Under the pieces are notes generated by a model that did no database searches, was not told the DNA's origin, and worked only from the letters and a program-made list of their open reading frames with translations. The translations under genes were made by a program, and so were the position numbers. A DNA stretch of 64,000 bases from NCBI GenBank assembly GCA_963678705.1, contig OY783212.1:7688001-7752000 (forward strand), in the 5' to 3' direction. This document shows, one piece after another, positions 27,531 to 49,780 of the stretch. Every line of letters begins with the position of its first letter. The stretch's first letter is position 1. The stretch is from Panorpa germanica (taxonomy: Eukaryota > Arthropoda > Insecta > Mecoptera > Panorpidae).

Positions 27531-28096
27531 AAAATTGTATTTGGTCTTTCTTCTTTATTTGTAGTATCTTCTACTCACACGCTAGGCGATGTATCACATG
27601 TTCCATAGCAGTTATATTGAGCAGCTACGTGCGCTGTGGAGAGCGCACTGCCTAATTTTTCGAGGGAAAATAAGTTTTAATTAATTCGGCATAGAGATTA
27701 AGTAGATTCCTTGTAACTTCCTAAGTGTAAAGTATGTAATGGGATCCTTTTTTTCTTTTTCAAGTCATAAATATTTGGTTAAAATATTAAAGTACACTCA
27801 AAGAAATTCAAAGTTTAAGTAGATATATCTTCGTCGAATAATTAATAAATCAAAAACTCCAATATACATTTATGAATTTCTTTCATTCAATTTCGTTTAT
27901 TTAAATAAAAAATATGAACAAATCGACCATTAGAAAATCAATTCACAACCTAATTAGTCTCTGTAGGAGATTTACAACATACCAAGTGCTCGCAGTAGTG
28001 GGTCATTTACAATTTGTCTTGTCAGACTATAGGCAAGTAATGGTAACTTACTGGAAATTGACCTTTTGTATTTGCCTTACTGTTCCTAAATAAAAT

Positions 28097-28239
28097 TCAA
28101 AACATAATAATGTAAAATGACACTGTGACGAAGCCGCCCGCTAGCAGGATCCCGCAAGGGAACATGGGAAACATGAAGTACATGGGGTGCTGAAGATCGT
28201 CAACGTTGTCAAGTGACAAAAGTTTTACGACTTCAGAAG
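28097..28239 (-). CDS. Possible terminal exon of an unknown membrane protein
   Basis: On the minus strand an acceptor (AAATTTATAG) at 28240-28241 precedes a coding-like stretch of 46 codons ending in TGA. It is much richer in G and C than its surroundings, with codons such as GGC, CTG, GCG and TTC. The translation begins SEVVKLLSLDNVDDL and ends with a hydrophobic run (CGILLAGGFVTVSFYIIMF) that could be a membrane segment or a C-terminal anchor signal. No upstream exons were found; the 1,665-bp tandem duplication starts about 110 bp upstream. I do not recognise the family. It could be a relic exon. Confidence 0.35.
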
Positions 28240-28350
28240 CTATAAATTTTAAAATGAATTTGGTAAATGTTAAACAAAATATATGGACGAACATTCTTTC
28301 TTGCTCATTGAAAAAAATATTTAAAAATTGTTTCAAAATTTTATCATGTA

Positions 28351-30015
28351 TGTAATACTAATAAAAAGCAAATAATATATATAAATAATATAATAACTAA
28401 ATCGGTATAGGTGGTAAAAATCTGTTACTTTTAGTATACAGGCTCAATTTAGTCAAACTAATGCTGTAACGTCAAATGGCTAAGAATTGCGCAAAAGAAT
28501 AAAATGTAATACTATAATAATTTATTAATTAAATATAAATTTCAGATACATTTCTTAATTATCAACATAAGAAATCTATATATCGGATATTAAACGTGAT
28601 TTTTAAGGATTTTTAATCTTCAATATTATGTTATTTGAGTTGCTATCAATTCAGGCGTAATACTCAACAAATTGAATTTGAATTTGTTTTAATTTTTTTT
28701 TTAATAATTCAATCCTAAATTGAATAAGATTAGGCATTTTAGGCTACATTTTGACGTATTTTAATTTAATTATGAATTAATTAGTGTGCATGCGAATAAA
28801 AATGAACATTGAAGCATGTATTTGTATTGAACATAAACTCTTTATTCATATTAATTTATCCAAATTATTTTGTTCCTTTTTGTTGCTACTTTGCAGCTTC
28901 CAACTGTTTTATTATTCTATATTATCATTATTATCATAGTGAATTGTGTCCTATGTCTTAATTTCTATAAAAGTGTACTATATATTGATAAAGTTGGTTA
29001 CTAGAACCTCAAATGTTCAATTATTTTTTAATAACTCCTTGTATGTTAAGAGATATTAACAACATTCCAAATGCATGTGACATCACAATCCTTGTGTAAG
29101 GTTACCATCCTTACAGCTCATAAATCTCTGCTATATGTATTTATATATTAAAATATCAAATATTATTTACAGCTATATTAAGGAACAATCAAATTTCAAT
29201 ATTATGTCTGCCTTAGTAGGGTTAAATAAAATAAAAACCTATTATTCACGTCATACAAATATGGCCGACCATTTCTAGCGCTAAAACTACAATTCGAACT
29301 TTTAATTGCTATATCTCCGTTAATATTTAGATATTTAATAAAATAGACACGCCAATACACATTTATTAATATCAATTTCAATCAACAATTGAAAAATCGA
29401 CCACCAAAAAATGAGGACACAAGCCCATTAAACCATTACTAACCTACTTTTTCATGCTTTATTTATTTATCTCTTAAACGTCTCCCATCAATACTTGAAA
29501 ATTATGGCAACCCTACTTATTATATAAGCAAGGTATAACACGCATAGTATATGATTTCAGCGGTTCTTTTAAAATGATTCCGTTCTCAGTATAAAAAATC
29601 TTTTTTAATATAAAACTGCAATTTTAACATACAAAATACAAACATCACATAGTCTTAAGTTTATTATAATATGTACAATAGTTACAACCTAATATCATGA
29701 GAAATTTATAAGAAATTTGATATTTTCATTCAAAGATTTTCTAAATTTATTTTTTTATATAAAAATGTTTTTAGTTATTTTTTATGAACACATTGTGTCG
29801 TTTTCAACGAGTGATCAATCATTGATTCATTGGAATTGTAAATACCCTTTTTTAGAAATAGTTTGATCGCTTCCTTATCAAATATCACTAGTATTGTTAA
29901 CAAAGAGAAGATTCCTAATTTCATTGTTAAACGTAGTCATAATTGATAATCGATTATTGAAATCGTCAATCGTGATCAATTGAACGTCAAACAGGTTTCA
30001 TTATTTTTCATGACA
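28351..30015. repeat. Tandem duplication, first copy (1,665 bp)
   Basis: Begins TGTAATACTAATAAAAAGCA and ends TTTTTCATGACA. The next 1,665 bp repeat it with no difference that I could find by eye. CATG is present at both outer edges and at the junction, suggesting short homology at the breakpoints. It contains a MITE copy. Confidence 0.9.
28942..29429 (-). mobile_element. MITE family A, copy 3 (deleted)
   Basis: In reverse orientation to copies 1, 2 and 5. One end is intact (ACACAAGCCCATT at 29417-29429). The other reads AATTGTGTCCTATG, with the GGGC replaced. About 110 bp are missing relative to copy 5, between the TTTTTATTTTATTTAACCC and TCATACAAATATGG regions. Confidence 0.85.
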
Positions 30016-31680
30016 TGTAATACTAATAAAAAGCAAATAATATATATAAATAATATAATAACTAAATCGGTATAGGTGGTAAAAATCTGTTACTTTTAGT
30101 ATACAGGCTCAATTTAGTCAAACTAATGCTGTAACGTCAAATGGCTAAGAATTGCGCAAAAGAATAAAATGTAATACTATAATAATTTATTAATTAAATA
30201 TAAATTTCAGATACATTTCTTAATTATCAACATAAGAAATCTATATATCGGATATTAAACGTGATTTTTAAGGATTTTTAATCTTCAATATTATGTTATT
30301 TGAGTTGCTATCAATTCAGGCGTAATACTCAACAAATTGAATTTGAATTTGTTTTAATTTTTTTTTTAATAATTCAATCCTAAATTGAATAAGATTAGGC
30401 ATTTTAGGCTACATTTTGACGTATTTTAATTTAATTATGAATTAATTAGTGTGCATGCGAATAAAAATGAACATTGAAGCATGTATTTGTATTGAACATA
30501 AACTCTTTATTCATATTAATTTATCCAAATTATTTTGTTCCTTTTTGTTGCTACTTTGCAGCTTCCAACTGTTTTATTATTCTATATTATCATTATTATC
30601 ATAGTGAATTGTGTCCTATGTCTTAATTTCTATAAAAGTGTACTATATATTGATAAAGTTGGTTACTAGAACCTCAAATGTTCAATTATTTTTTAATAAC
30701 TCCTTGTATGTTAAGAGATATTAACAACATTCCAAATGCATGTGACATCACAATCCTTGTGTAAGGTTACCATCCTTACAGCTCATAAATCTCTGCTATA
30801 TGTATTTATATATTAAAATATCAAATATTATTTACAGCTATATTAAGGAACAATCAAATTTCAATATTATGTCTGCCTTAGTAGGGTTAAATAAAATAAA
30901 AACCTATTATTCACGTCATACAAATATGGCCGACCATTTCTAGCGCTAAAACTACAATTCGAACTTTTAATTGCTATATCTCCGTTAATATTTAGATATT
31001 TAATAAAATAGACACGCCAATACACATTTATTAATATCAATTTCAATCAACAATTGAAAAATCGACCACCAAAAAATGAGGACACAAGCCCATTAAACCA
31101 TTACTAACCTACTTTTTCATGCTTTATTTATTTATCTCTTAAACGTCTCCCATCAATACTTGAAAATTATGGCAACCCTACTTATTATATAAGCAAGGTA
31201 TAACACGCATAGTATATGATTTCAGCGGTTCTTTTAAAATGATTCCGTTCTCAGTATAAAAAATCTTTTTTAATATAAAACTGCAATTTTAACATACAAA
31301 ATACAAACATCACATAGTCTTAAGTTTATTATAATATGTACAATAGTTACAACCTAATATCATGAGAAATTTATAAGAAATTTGATATTTTCATTCAAAG
31401 ATTTTCTAAATTTATTTTTTTATATAAAAATGTTTTTAGTTATTTTTTATGAACACATTGTGTCGTTTTCAACGAGTGATCAATCATTGATTCATTGGAA
31501 TTGTAAATACCCTTTTTTAGAAATAGTTTGATCGCTTCCTTATCAAATATCACTAGTATTGTTAACAAAGAGAAGATTCCTAATTTCATTGTTAAACGTA
31601 GTCATAATTGATAATCGATTATTGAAATCGTCAATCGTGATCAATTGAACGTCAAACAGGTTTCATTATTTTTCATGACA
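30016..31680. repeat. Tandem duplication, second copy (1,665 bp)
   Basis: Appears base-for-base identical to 28351-30015; the two copies abut directly. Confidence 0.9.
30607..31094 (-). mobile_element. MITE family A, copy 4 (duplicate of copy 3)
   Basis: It lies at the same offset inside the second duplicated unit as copy 3, with the same internal deletion. It therefore arose by the segmental duplication, not by a new insertion. Confidence 0.85.
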
Positions 31681-31737
31681 GATTACAAATAGGTACGTAC
31701 CCGTAGCGGATTTAACTGCATACGGAGCCTCAAAGTC

Positions 31738-32376
31738 AATGGGCTTGTGTCCTCATTTTTTAGTGGTCGATTTTTCAATTGTTGATTGAAATTGATATTA
31801 ATAAATGTGTATTGGCGTGTCTATTTTATTAAATATCTAAATGTTGACGGAGATATAGCAATTAAAAATTTGAATTGTAGTTTTAGCGCTAGAAATGGTC
31901 GGCCATATTTGTATGACGTGAAATGCATTTTAACGTCAGTTATTTGTTGAGTAGGTCAGTGCTGTGGTAATGTTTTGTAGCTGTTGGTAGTCAAATAATC
32001 AAGTCAAGTCAAAGAATAATAAGTTTTTATTTTATTTAACCCTGCTAAGGCAGACATAATATTGAAATTTGATTGTTCCTTGAAATAGCTGTAAATAATA
32101 TTTGATATTTTGATATATAAATACATATAGCAGAGATTTATGAGCTGTAAGGTTGGTAACCTTATACAAGGATTGTGATGTCACATGCATTTGGAATGTG
32201 TACAACGTTGAATCCTTTTAATAATCAAAGAGACAAAATGACTTTTTTAATTATTAATATCTCTTAACATATAAGGAGTTATTAAAAAATAATTGAACAT
32301 TTGAGGTTCTAGTAACCCACTTTATCAATATATAGTACACTTTTATAGAAATTAAGACATAGTACACAAGCCCATT
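31738..32376 (+). mobile_element. MITE family A, copy 5 (fullest copy)
   Basis: 639 bp with terminal AATGGGCTTGTGTCCT and AGTACACAAGCCCATT as inverted ends. It is the best reference for the family because it has both the segment missing in copy 1 and the one missing in copies 3 and 4. No open reading frame of note. Confidence 0.88.
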
Positions 32377-33118
32377 TGAAGAGACCTACCTCTTAAGACA
32401 ATTGTGACTTTAATATAAGTGCAAAAGAGATGCTGAATTAAATGTCACAGCTGTAACAGCTGTTTCGTAGACCCAATTTTAAAAAATTATTTAATATTAT
32501 TTATTTATTTTTTTAAATTTAAAAATTTTAATTTTCATTTCCAAAAAGGCCAGATATGTGACAACGAAGTTGTGGTAGTGCGACAGACACTTTCAAGTTA
32601 TCTGCAACTTAAATATGTTAAAATGTCTTGAACTTAATTAGGAAATTTTAAATAACGTGACAAGCTATAAAGCGAGATATTAACAATTAAAGTGCGCAGA
32701 ATATGTGTTTCAATTGAAGTCTTAAAGCTTGAACTGCTTCAGTTTTAAATTTTAATTTTGAATGTGAGTCATATTCAATATTTTCTCTATTTAATATAAA
32801 TTATAATATTTATAAACTTGTTCGATGAAGAAACTATATTTCACGATTTATTTTTCAAGATTTAAAAAGTTTGGAATATGTATATTTATAAAACCAATAC
32901 ATAAAACTAAAATTAAAATGATAACATATACAGGAAACGTTTAGGTATATTGTCATATGCTATAACTATTTCTTGTAACTAAAAACGAAAATGAAAACTA
33001 AAACTGTAGGTGGGAATGATATTTAAACCAAGAACCTTTTACTTACGCCTCTTTGAGGCTTAAGTGCTAAAAGGAAGTCATAAGGTTCTTTGGTAGCACT
33101 TGTGTAGTAGGAAAGGAG

Positions 33119-33192
33119 ACCAGAGATAAGGCCGCAAGAGACGGCAGGGCTGGCAGCACTAATTCATACCTGTTAGCGCTATTATCTCTGGT
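33119..33192. promoter_or_regulatory. 11-bp inverted repeat upstream of POLR3A
   Basis: ACCAGAGATAA and its exact reverse complement TTATCTCTGGT are spaced by 52 bp and end about 170 bp before the POLR3A start codon. The spacer is GC-rich for this region. It could be a promoter-proximal site pair, a hairpin in the 5' UTR, or the ends of a tiny element. Confidence 0.4.
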
Positions 33193-33359
33193 TAGCGCCT
33201 GATAGTACCTTTCAACCACTTTCAACTTTATTTTGTAAATAAAACCACACGTGTATGTCATAAATGTTAGGTTAAGAGAAAAAAAACAACTAGTGAATGA
33301 TAGTATTTATAATAAAGCGGTGAAGTGCTTTAAATATTTATTAATTATTTACAGTTAAA

Positions 33360-43770
<10,411 letters not shown>

Positions 43771-43859
43771 TGTTTGTTAATAATAGTTAATTTTGTGTTT
43801 TAATTAGCTAATATTTATTTTTCTATTGTAATTTTAAACAAATAAGAGTATTATTTTTT

Positions 43860-43865
43860 AATAAA
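43860..43865 (+). terminator. Poly(A) signal of POLR3A
   Basis: AATAAA 90 bp past the stop codon, a normal distance for cleavage and polyadenylation. Confidence 0.65.
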
Positions 43866-44139
43866 ATGATAATTTAATATTTAAAATTTGTGTTCATTTC
43901 GCTCTAGTTATATATATTTCAAAAACCCGCCATTTTACTAACTACCCCCTATTTTAACAAACTATCGTTATTAGCTTCGCAAACCGGTTTCCGTTTTATG
44001 CATAAGTGATTTAATTTGAATATAAGATTTCGTAATTTCCTGTATTTCTTGAGCTGAAAAAAGGTTACAATTGAAAAATATGTCTATATTTAATTTTAGT
44101 AAAAATAAAATTTTCTGCTACTCCTAAAATGAAATAAGG

Positions 44140-46724
44140 AACAGAAACGTTCTAAAAATTTATAGACTTTTATTTTTCAAAAAGAAAAATTATTCATTTC
44201 TTAATTTTTTATAATGCAGTTATATTCATTTATGTTTAAGAAGACGAACTGTTTTAAAAAAATTGAAAAATCTTAACTAAAATTGATTTCTTAATAATAA
44301 TTAATTTATTTTTAAGAAGACGAACTGCGTTAAATTTTTTTAAATATCTTAACTATTTTGGATTTTACAAGGGGTACTAAAAATGCATGAAAATTCATAA
44401 AAAAAAAGTCCATGAATTTTAAGAACCTCTTATAAAATCCAGACAAATTAAGATATTTCAAATTTATTAACAAAGTTCGTCTTCTTAAAGTTTAGTGGAA
44501 ACAATTATTGTTTGTCAAAGTCAAAATACCTATTTTAAATGCTAAAAATTTGAAAACTATAATAGATAATTAAAAATGGTTTTCAATTTTGAAATGCGTT
44601 GGGAAACATATATTGTTTGCCATAATAAAAATGGTTTATTAGTAAAAAGTAATGCGGAAAACTACTCTTGTTATTTTTCATAAAAATTGAAGAAATAAAT
44701 ATATATATATATTTTTGATGCAGTTATATCCATTTAAGTTTAAGAAGACGAACTGCGTTATAAAATTTGAAATATCTTAAATACTTTAGATTTTACAAGG
44801 GTTTTTAAAAATTCACGGACTTTTTTTTTAAAAAGAAAAATTATTGATTTCTTAATATCTTTTGATGCAGTTATATGCTTTGGGCTTTAAGAAGACGAAC
44901 TGTGTCATTAAATTTAAAATATCTCAACATTTGTGGATTTTATAAGGGTTTCTAAAAATTCATGGACTTTTTTTTCAAAAAAAATAATTATTGATTTCTT
45001 AATATCTTTTGATGCAGTTATATCCATTTATGTTTAAGAAGACGAACTGCATTAAAAAATTTGAAATATCTTAAATACTTTAGATTTTACAAGGGTTTCT
45101 AAAAATTCACGGACTTTTTTTTTAAAAAGAAAAATTATTGATTTCTTAATATCTTTTGATGCAGTTATATGCTTTGGGCTTTAAGAAGACGAACTGTGTT
45201 AATAAATTTAATATATCTCAACATTTGTGGATTTTATAAGGGTTTCTAAAAATTCACGGACTTTTTTTTCAAAAAAAAAAAATTATTGATTTCTTAATAT
45301 CTTTTGATGCAGTTATATGCTTTGGGCTTTAAGAAGACGAACTGTGTCATTAAATTTAAAATATCTCAGCATTTGTGGATTTTATAAGGGTTTCTAAAAA
45401 TTCACGGACTTTTTTTTTAAATAGAAAAATTATTGATTTCTTAATTTTTTTTGATGCAGTTATATGCTTTGGGCTTTAAGAAGACGAACTGTGTTAATAA
45501 ATTTAATATATCTCAACATTTGTGGATTTTATAAGGGTTTCTAAAAATTCACGGACTTTTTTTTCAAAAAAAAATTATTGATTTCTTAATATCTTTTGAT
45601 GCAGTTATATGCTTTGGGCTTTAAGAAGACGAACTGTGTCAATAAATTTAAAATATCTCAACATTTGTAGATTTTATAAGGGTTTCTAAAAATTCATGGA
45701 CTTTTTTTTCAAAAAAAAAAATTATTGATTTCTTAATATCTTTTGATGCAGTTATATCCATTTATGTTTAAGAAGACGAACTGCATTAAAAAATTTGAAA
45801 TATCTTAAATACTTTAGATTTTACAAGGGTTTCTAAAAATTCACGGACTTTTTTTTCAAAAAGAAAAATTTATTGATTTCTTAATATCTTTTGATGCAGT
45901 TATATGCTTTGGGCTTTAAGAAGACGAACTGTGTCATTAAATTTAAAATATCTCAACATTTGTGGATTTTATAAGGGTTTCTAAAAATTCATGGACTTTT
46001 TTTTCAAAAAAAAAAATTATTGATTTCTTAATATCTTTTGATGCAGTTATATCCATTTATGTTTAAGAAGACGAACTGCATTAAAAAATTTGAAATATCT
46101 TAAATACTTTAGATTTGACAAGGGTTTCTAAAAATTCACGGACTTTTTTTTTAAAAAGAAAAATTATTGATTTCTTAATATCTTTTGATGCAGTTATATG
46201 CTTTGGGCTTTAAGAAGACGAACTGTGTCAATAAATTTAAAATATCTCAACATTTGTGGATTTTATGAGGGTTTCTAAAAATTCATGGACTTTTTTTTCA
46301 AAAAAAATAATTATTGATTTCTTAATATCTTTTGATGCAGTTATATCCATTTATGTTTAAGAAGACGAACTGCATTAAAAAATTTGAAATATCGTAACTA
46401 TTTTGGATTTTATAAGGGTTTTTAAAAATTCACGGACTTTTTTTTTAAAAAGAAAAATTATTGATTTCTTAATATTTTTTGATGCAGTTTTATTCATTTA
46501 TGTTTAAGAAGACGAAGTGCATTAAAAAATTTGAAATATTTTAACATTTGTGGATTTTATCAGTGTTTCTAAAAATTCATGGACTTTTTTTTCAATTTTT
46601 TTTTATCGATTTCTTAATATTTGTGGATGCAGTTATATTCGTTAAGGTTTAAGAAGGCGAACTGTTTTAACGGATTTGAAATATCTACAGTTTTGTGGAT
46701 TTTAAATTTGTTTTATAAAAAAAA
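44140..46724 (+). repeat. 147-bp satellite array, left arm
   Basis: Tandem units repeat every 145-148 bp, mostly 147. The anchor GATGCAGTT starts at 44717, 44864, 45011, 45158, 45306, 45453, 45598, 45745, 45893, 46040, 46187, 46334, 46481 and 46626. Each unit has the core TTTAAGAAGACGAACTG and an A/T-rich tail. Two types exist: A (GCTTTGGGCTTTAAG) and B (CCATTTATGTTTAAG). The order from 44717 is B A B A A A A B A B A B B, then a divergent last unit, so they partly form ~294-bp AB dimers. Before 44717 there are decayed units, including one short reversed piece (about 44392-44497). Confidence 0.93.
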
Positions 46725-48399
46725 ATTTTACATTTTAAAAATCTTATAAAATCCACAAAAGTTGAGATATTTTAAATTTATTGACACAGTTCGTCTTCTT
46801 AAAGCCCAAAGCATATAACTGCATCAAAAGATATTGAGAAATCAATAATTATTTTTTTTTAAAAAAAAGTCCATGAATTTTTAGAAACCCTTATAAAATC
46901 CACATAAGTTGAGATATTTTAAATTTATTGACAGAGTTCGTTTTCTTAAAGGCTAAAGCATATAACTGCATCAAAAGATATTAAGATATCAATAATTTTT
47001 CTTTTTAAAAAAAAGTCCGTGAATTTTTAGAAACCCTTGTAAAATCTAAAGCATTTAAGATATTTCAAATTTTTTAATGCAGTTCGTCTTCTTAAACATA
47101 AATAGATATAACTGCATCAAAAAATATTAAGAAATCAATAATTTTTTTTTTTTGAAAAAAAAGTCTATGAATTTTTAGAAACCCTTATAAAATCCACAAA
47201 TGTTAAGATATTTTAAATTTAATAACACAGTTCGTCTTCTTAAAGCCCAAAGCATATAACTGCATCAAAAGATATTAAGAAATCAATAATTTTTCTTTTT
47301 AAAAAAAAAGTCCGTGAATTTTTAGAAACCCTTGTAAAATCTAAAGTATTTAAGATTTTTCAAATTTTTTAATGCAGTTCGTCTTCTTAAACATAAATGG
47401 ATATAACTGCATCAAAAGATATTAAGAAATCAATAATTTTTTTTTTTGAAAAAAAAGTCCATGAATTTTTAGAAACCCTTATAAAATCCACAAATGTTGA
47501 GATATTTTAAATTTAATGACACAGTTCGTCTTCTTAAAGCCCAAAGCATATAACTGCATCAAAAGATATTAAGAAATCAATAAATTTTTTTTTTGAAAAA
47601 GAAAGTCCGTGAATTTTTAGAAACCCTTGTAAAATCTAAAGTATTTAAGATATTTCAAATGTTTTAATGCAGTTCGTCTTCTTAAACATAAATGGATATA
47701 ACTGCATCAAAAGATATTAAGAAATCAATAAAAAAAATTTTTGAAAAAAAAGTCCATGAATTTTTAGAAACCCTCATAAAATCCACAAATGTTGAGATAT
47801 TTTAAATTTATTGACACAGTTCGTCTTCTTAAAGCCCAAAGCATATAACTGCATCAAAAGATATTAAGAAATCAATAATTTTTCTTTTTAAAAAAAAAGT
47901 CCGTGAATTTTTAGAAACCCTTGTAAAATCTAAAGTATTTAAGATATTTCAAATTTTTTTATGCAGTTCGTCTTCTTAAACATAAATGGATATAACTGCA
48001 TCAAAAGATATTAAGAAATCAAAAATTTTTTTTTTTGAAAAAAAAAGTCCATGAATTTTTAGAAACCCTTATAAAATCCACAAATGTTGAGATATTTTAA
48101 ATTTAATGACACAGTTCGTCTTCTTAAAGCCCAAAGCATATAACTGCATCAAAAGATATTAAGAAATCAATAATTTTTCTTTTTAAAAGAAAAGTCCGTG
48201 AATTTTTAGAAACCCTTGTAAAATCTAAAGTATTTAAGATATTTCAAATTTTTTAATGCAGTTCGTCTTCTTAAACATAAATGGATATAACTGCATCAAA
48301 AGATATTAAGAAATCAATAATTTTTTTTTTGAAGAAAAAGTCCGTGAATTTTTAGAAACCCTTATAAAATCCACAAATGTTGAGATATTTTAAATTTAA
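46725..48399 (-). repeat. 147-bp satellite array, right arm (reversed)
   Basis: The same unit as the left arm but reverse-complemented, with anchors (GCATC) at 46821, 46968, 47114, 47262, 47409, 47556, 47704, 47851, 47998, 48146 and 48293. After two A units, the B and A types alternate strictly, so the dimeric order is clearer than on the left. The array stops abruptly at 48399, where the sequence changes to ACTAGCTTTTACCCCCGTCG. Confidence 0.93.
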
Positions 48400-49660
48400 C
48401 TAGCTTTTACCCCCGTCGCAACCCAGTAAACAATTTGGTGAAGTGTCCTATTTGGTGAAGTTCGAGTCACTCGTACAATTCTATTCTAACGCTTTACAAG
48501 TTCTCTACCTGTCACAGATTTTGTGTTAGTTTTTCATAATAATATTCTTTCTTTTTCCAACATCATTCATTAAGTATTTCTGTTTCTTTCCCACATGGGT
48601 ATATTTTTATTATCCGGTCATAAATCATAAACCTACTCCGCTTTTAATTCAGCAGTGAACCGTCGTTGCAATGTCTGTAGCTCATAAAAAGGACCTTTCC
48701 TTTGAACGACTGAATAGAAAACGAACACGTTCCAGACAAAAAATTCATGATACGTAATAAAAATTAAGTAGAATTTACTCCAAAATGTTTACTGGGAAGC
48801 GAAGTTTGTTTTTTATGAGTGGCTTGAATTTAATGTCAAAATTTAATTCCATTTTTAAATTGAAATAATAAATGAACTCGTCCTATATTGATTTTACATT
48901 TAATAACAATTAATTTTTCATACAAACTGACTAAGAAAATACATTTTTTATATCAAAATAAAAAATATTTTGAATTTATGCGATATTTGAACAACTTTTT
49001 TTCAAAATTTGTGATTTTTTTTTCGATTCGTAAATAAGTTACCAAGGTTAGCCTATATACAAAATTTAAACTTTCTAGCACAATTTTTACTCTCGGCAAA
49101 TACTGCCCCCGTGCCCCCCAATAAAATTTTGAATTTTTTTTTTATTAATAATATACTTAATTATTCTAGAATCCAGAAAATGAATTTTCTCCAAAGTTCC
49201 CTACCGGGCCCCCGAATTTCTTTAACCCCCCCCCCCCCTTTTTCAATTTTTGAATTTCTAATTTTTGAGAAATGTCAGCATTGAATACCTTAATACACAT
49301 GCAAAATTTCAACTTTCTATCTTTTACGAATTAAAAGTAATACTGCAAAAAAGGGATCACTTTTTTTCCAGTTTTTCCAAAATTACGGGTTTCCAGGAAA
49401 TTCAGGGAAAAATCCGGGGACGCCAAAAGTCTTAGAATTATTTTCTTTACGAAATAGAAAATTTTTAAAAACTTCCCTAGAGCCGTTTTCGAGATGCCAT
49501 ACAAAATTCGAACCAAACATATAAGAATATAAGATCATAAGATCATAAATATACACCTGGGACATTATAATATAGGATGATGATATAGTGTTATAACGGT
49601 TTTTTCGATTTCGATTAATGCAGAGAAGCGTTGAAATAAATGAATGTATCACTTTTAAAG
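48400..49660. repeat. Degraded transposable-element sequence
   Basis: Begins ACTAGCTTTTACCCCCGTCG, a type of repeat end I recall from insect genomes, then CAGTAAACAATTTGGTGAAG, shared with 8345-8606 and 21478-21722. Further on are C-rich blocks, including 13 C at 49226-49238. It is interpreted as one or more old interspersed elements. No intact coding sequence was seen. Confidence 0.5.
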
Positions 49661-49780
49661 GGATCTAAGAATATGAATTAAGTCCAATTTTGCCTAAAAG
49701 ATGTTGTATTTTTAGTCATCCTACGATCTTCTTGTGTGCTGTGTTACATTTACAATGAATGCATGCCTGCATTATTGCAG

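Larger units (their letters stand above)
17080..28096. other. Large gene-poor region
   Basis: About 11 kb without a supportable gene. It is AT-rich, with scattered repeat fragments (19026-19105, 21478-21722), a G run, two inverted repeats and a compositional island near 26.94-27.18 kb. It could hold regulatory DNA of the zinc-finger gene, but nothing in the sequence shows this directly. Confidence 0.5.
28240..33359. other. Repeat-dominated region upstream of POLR3A
   Basis: Made up mainly of a 1,665-bp tandem duplication (28351-31680), a full-length MITE (31738-32376) and about 1 kb of unique AT-rich sequence before the POLR3A start codon. No gene is supported. Confidence 0.7.

Noticed and set aside
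33067-33261. Minus-strand 64-codon open frame upstream of POLR3A
   Set aside because: No protein character; it overlaps the inverted repeat and likely promoter of POLR3A.
44140-48399. CRISPR array
   Set aside because: The units are long (~147 bp), contiguous and without unique spacers, in an animal genome; this is a satellite array.
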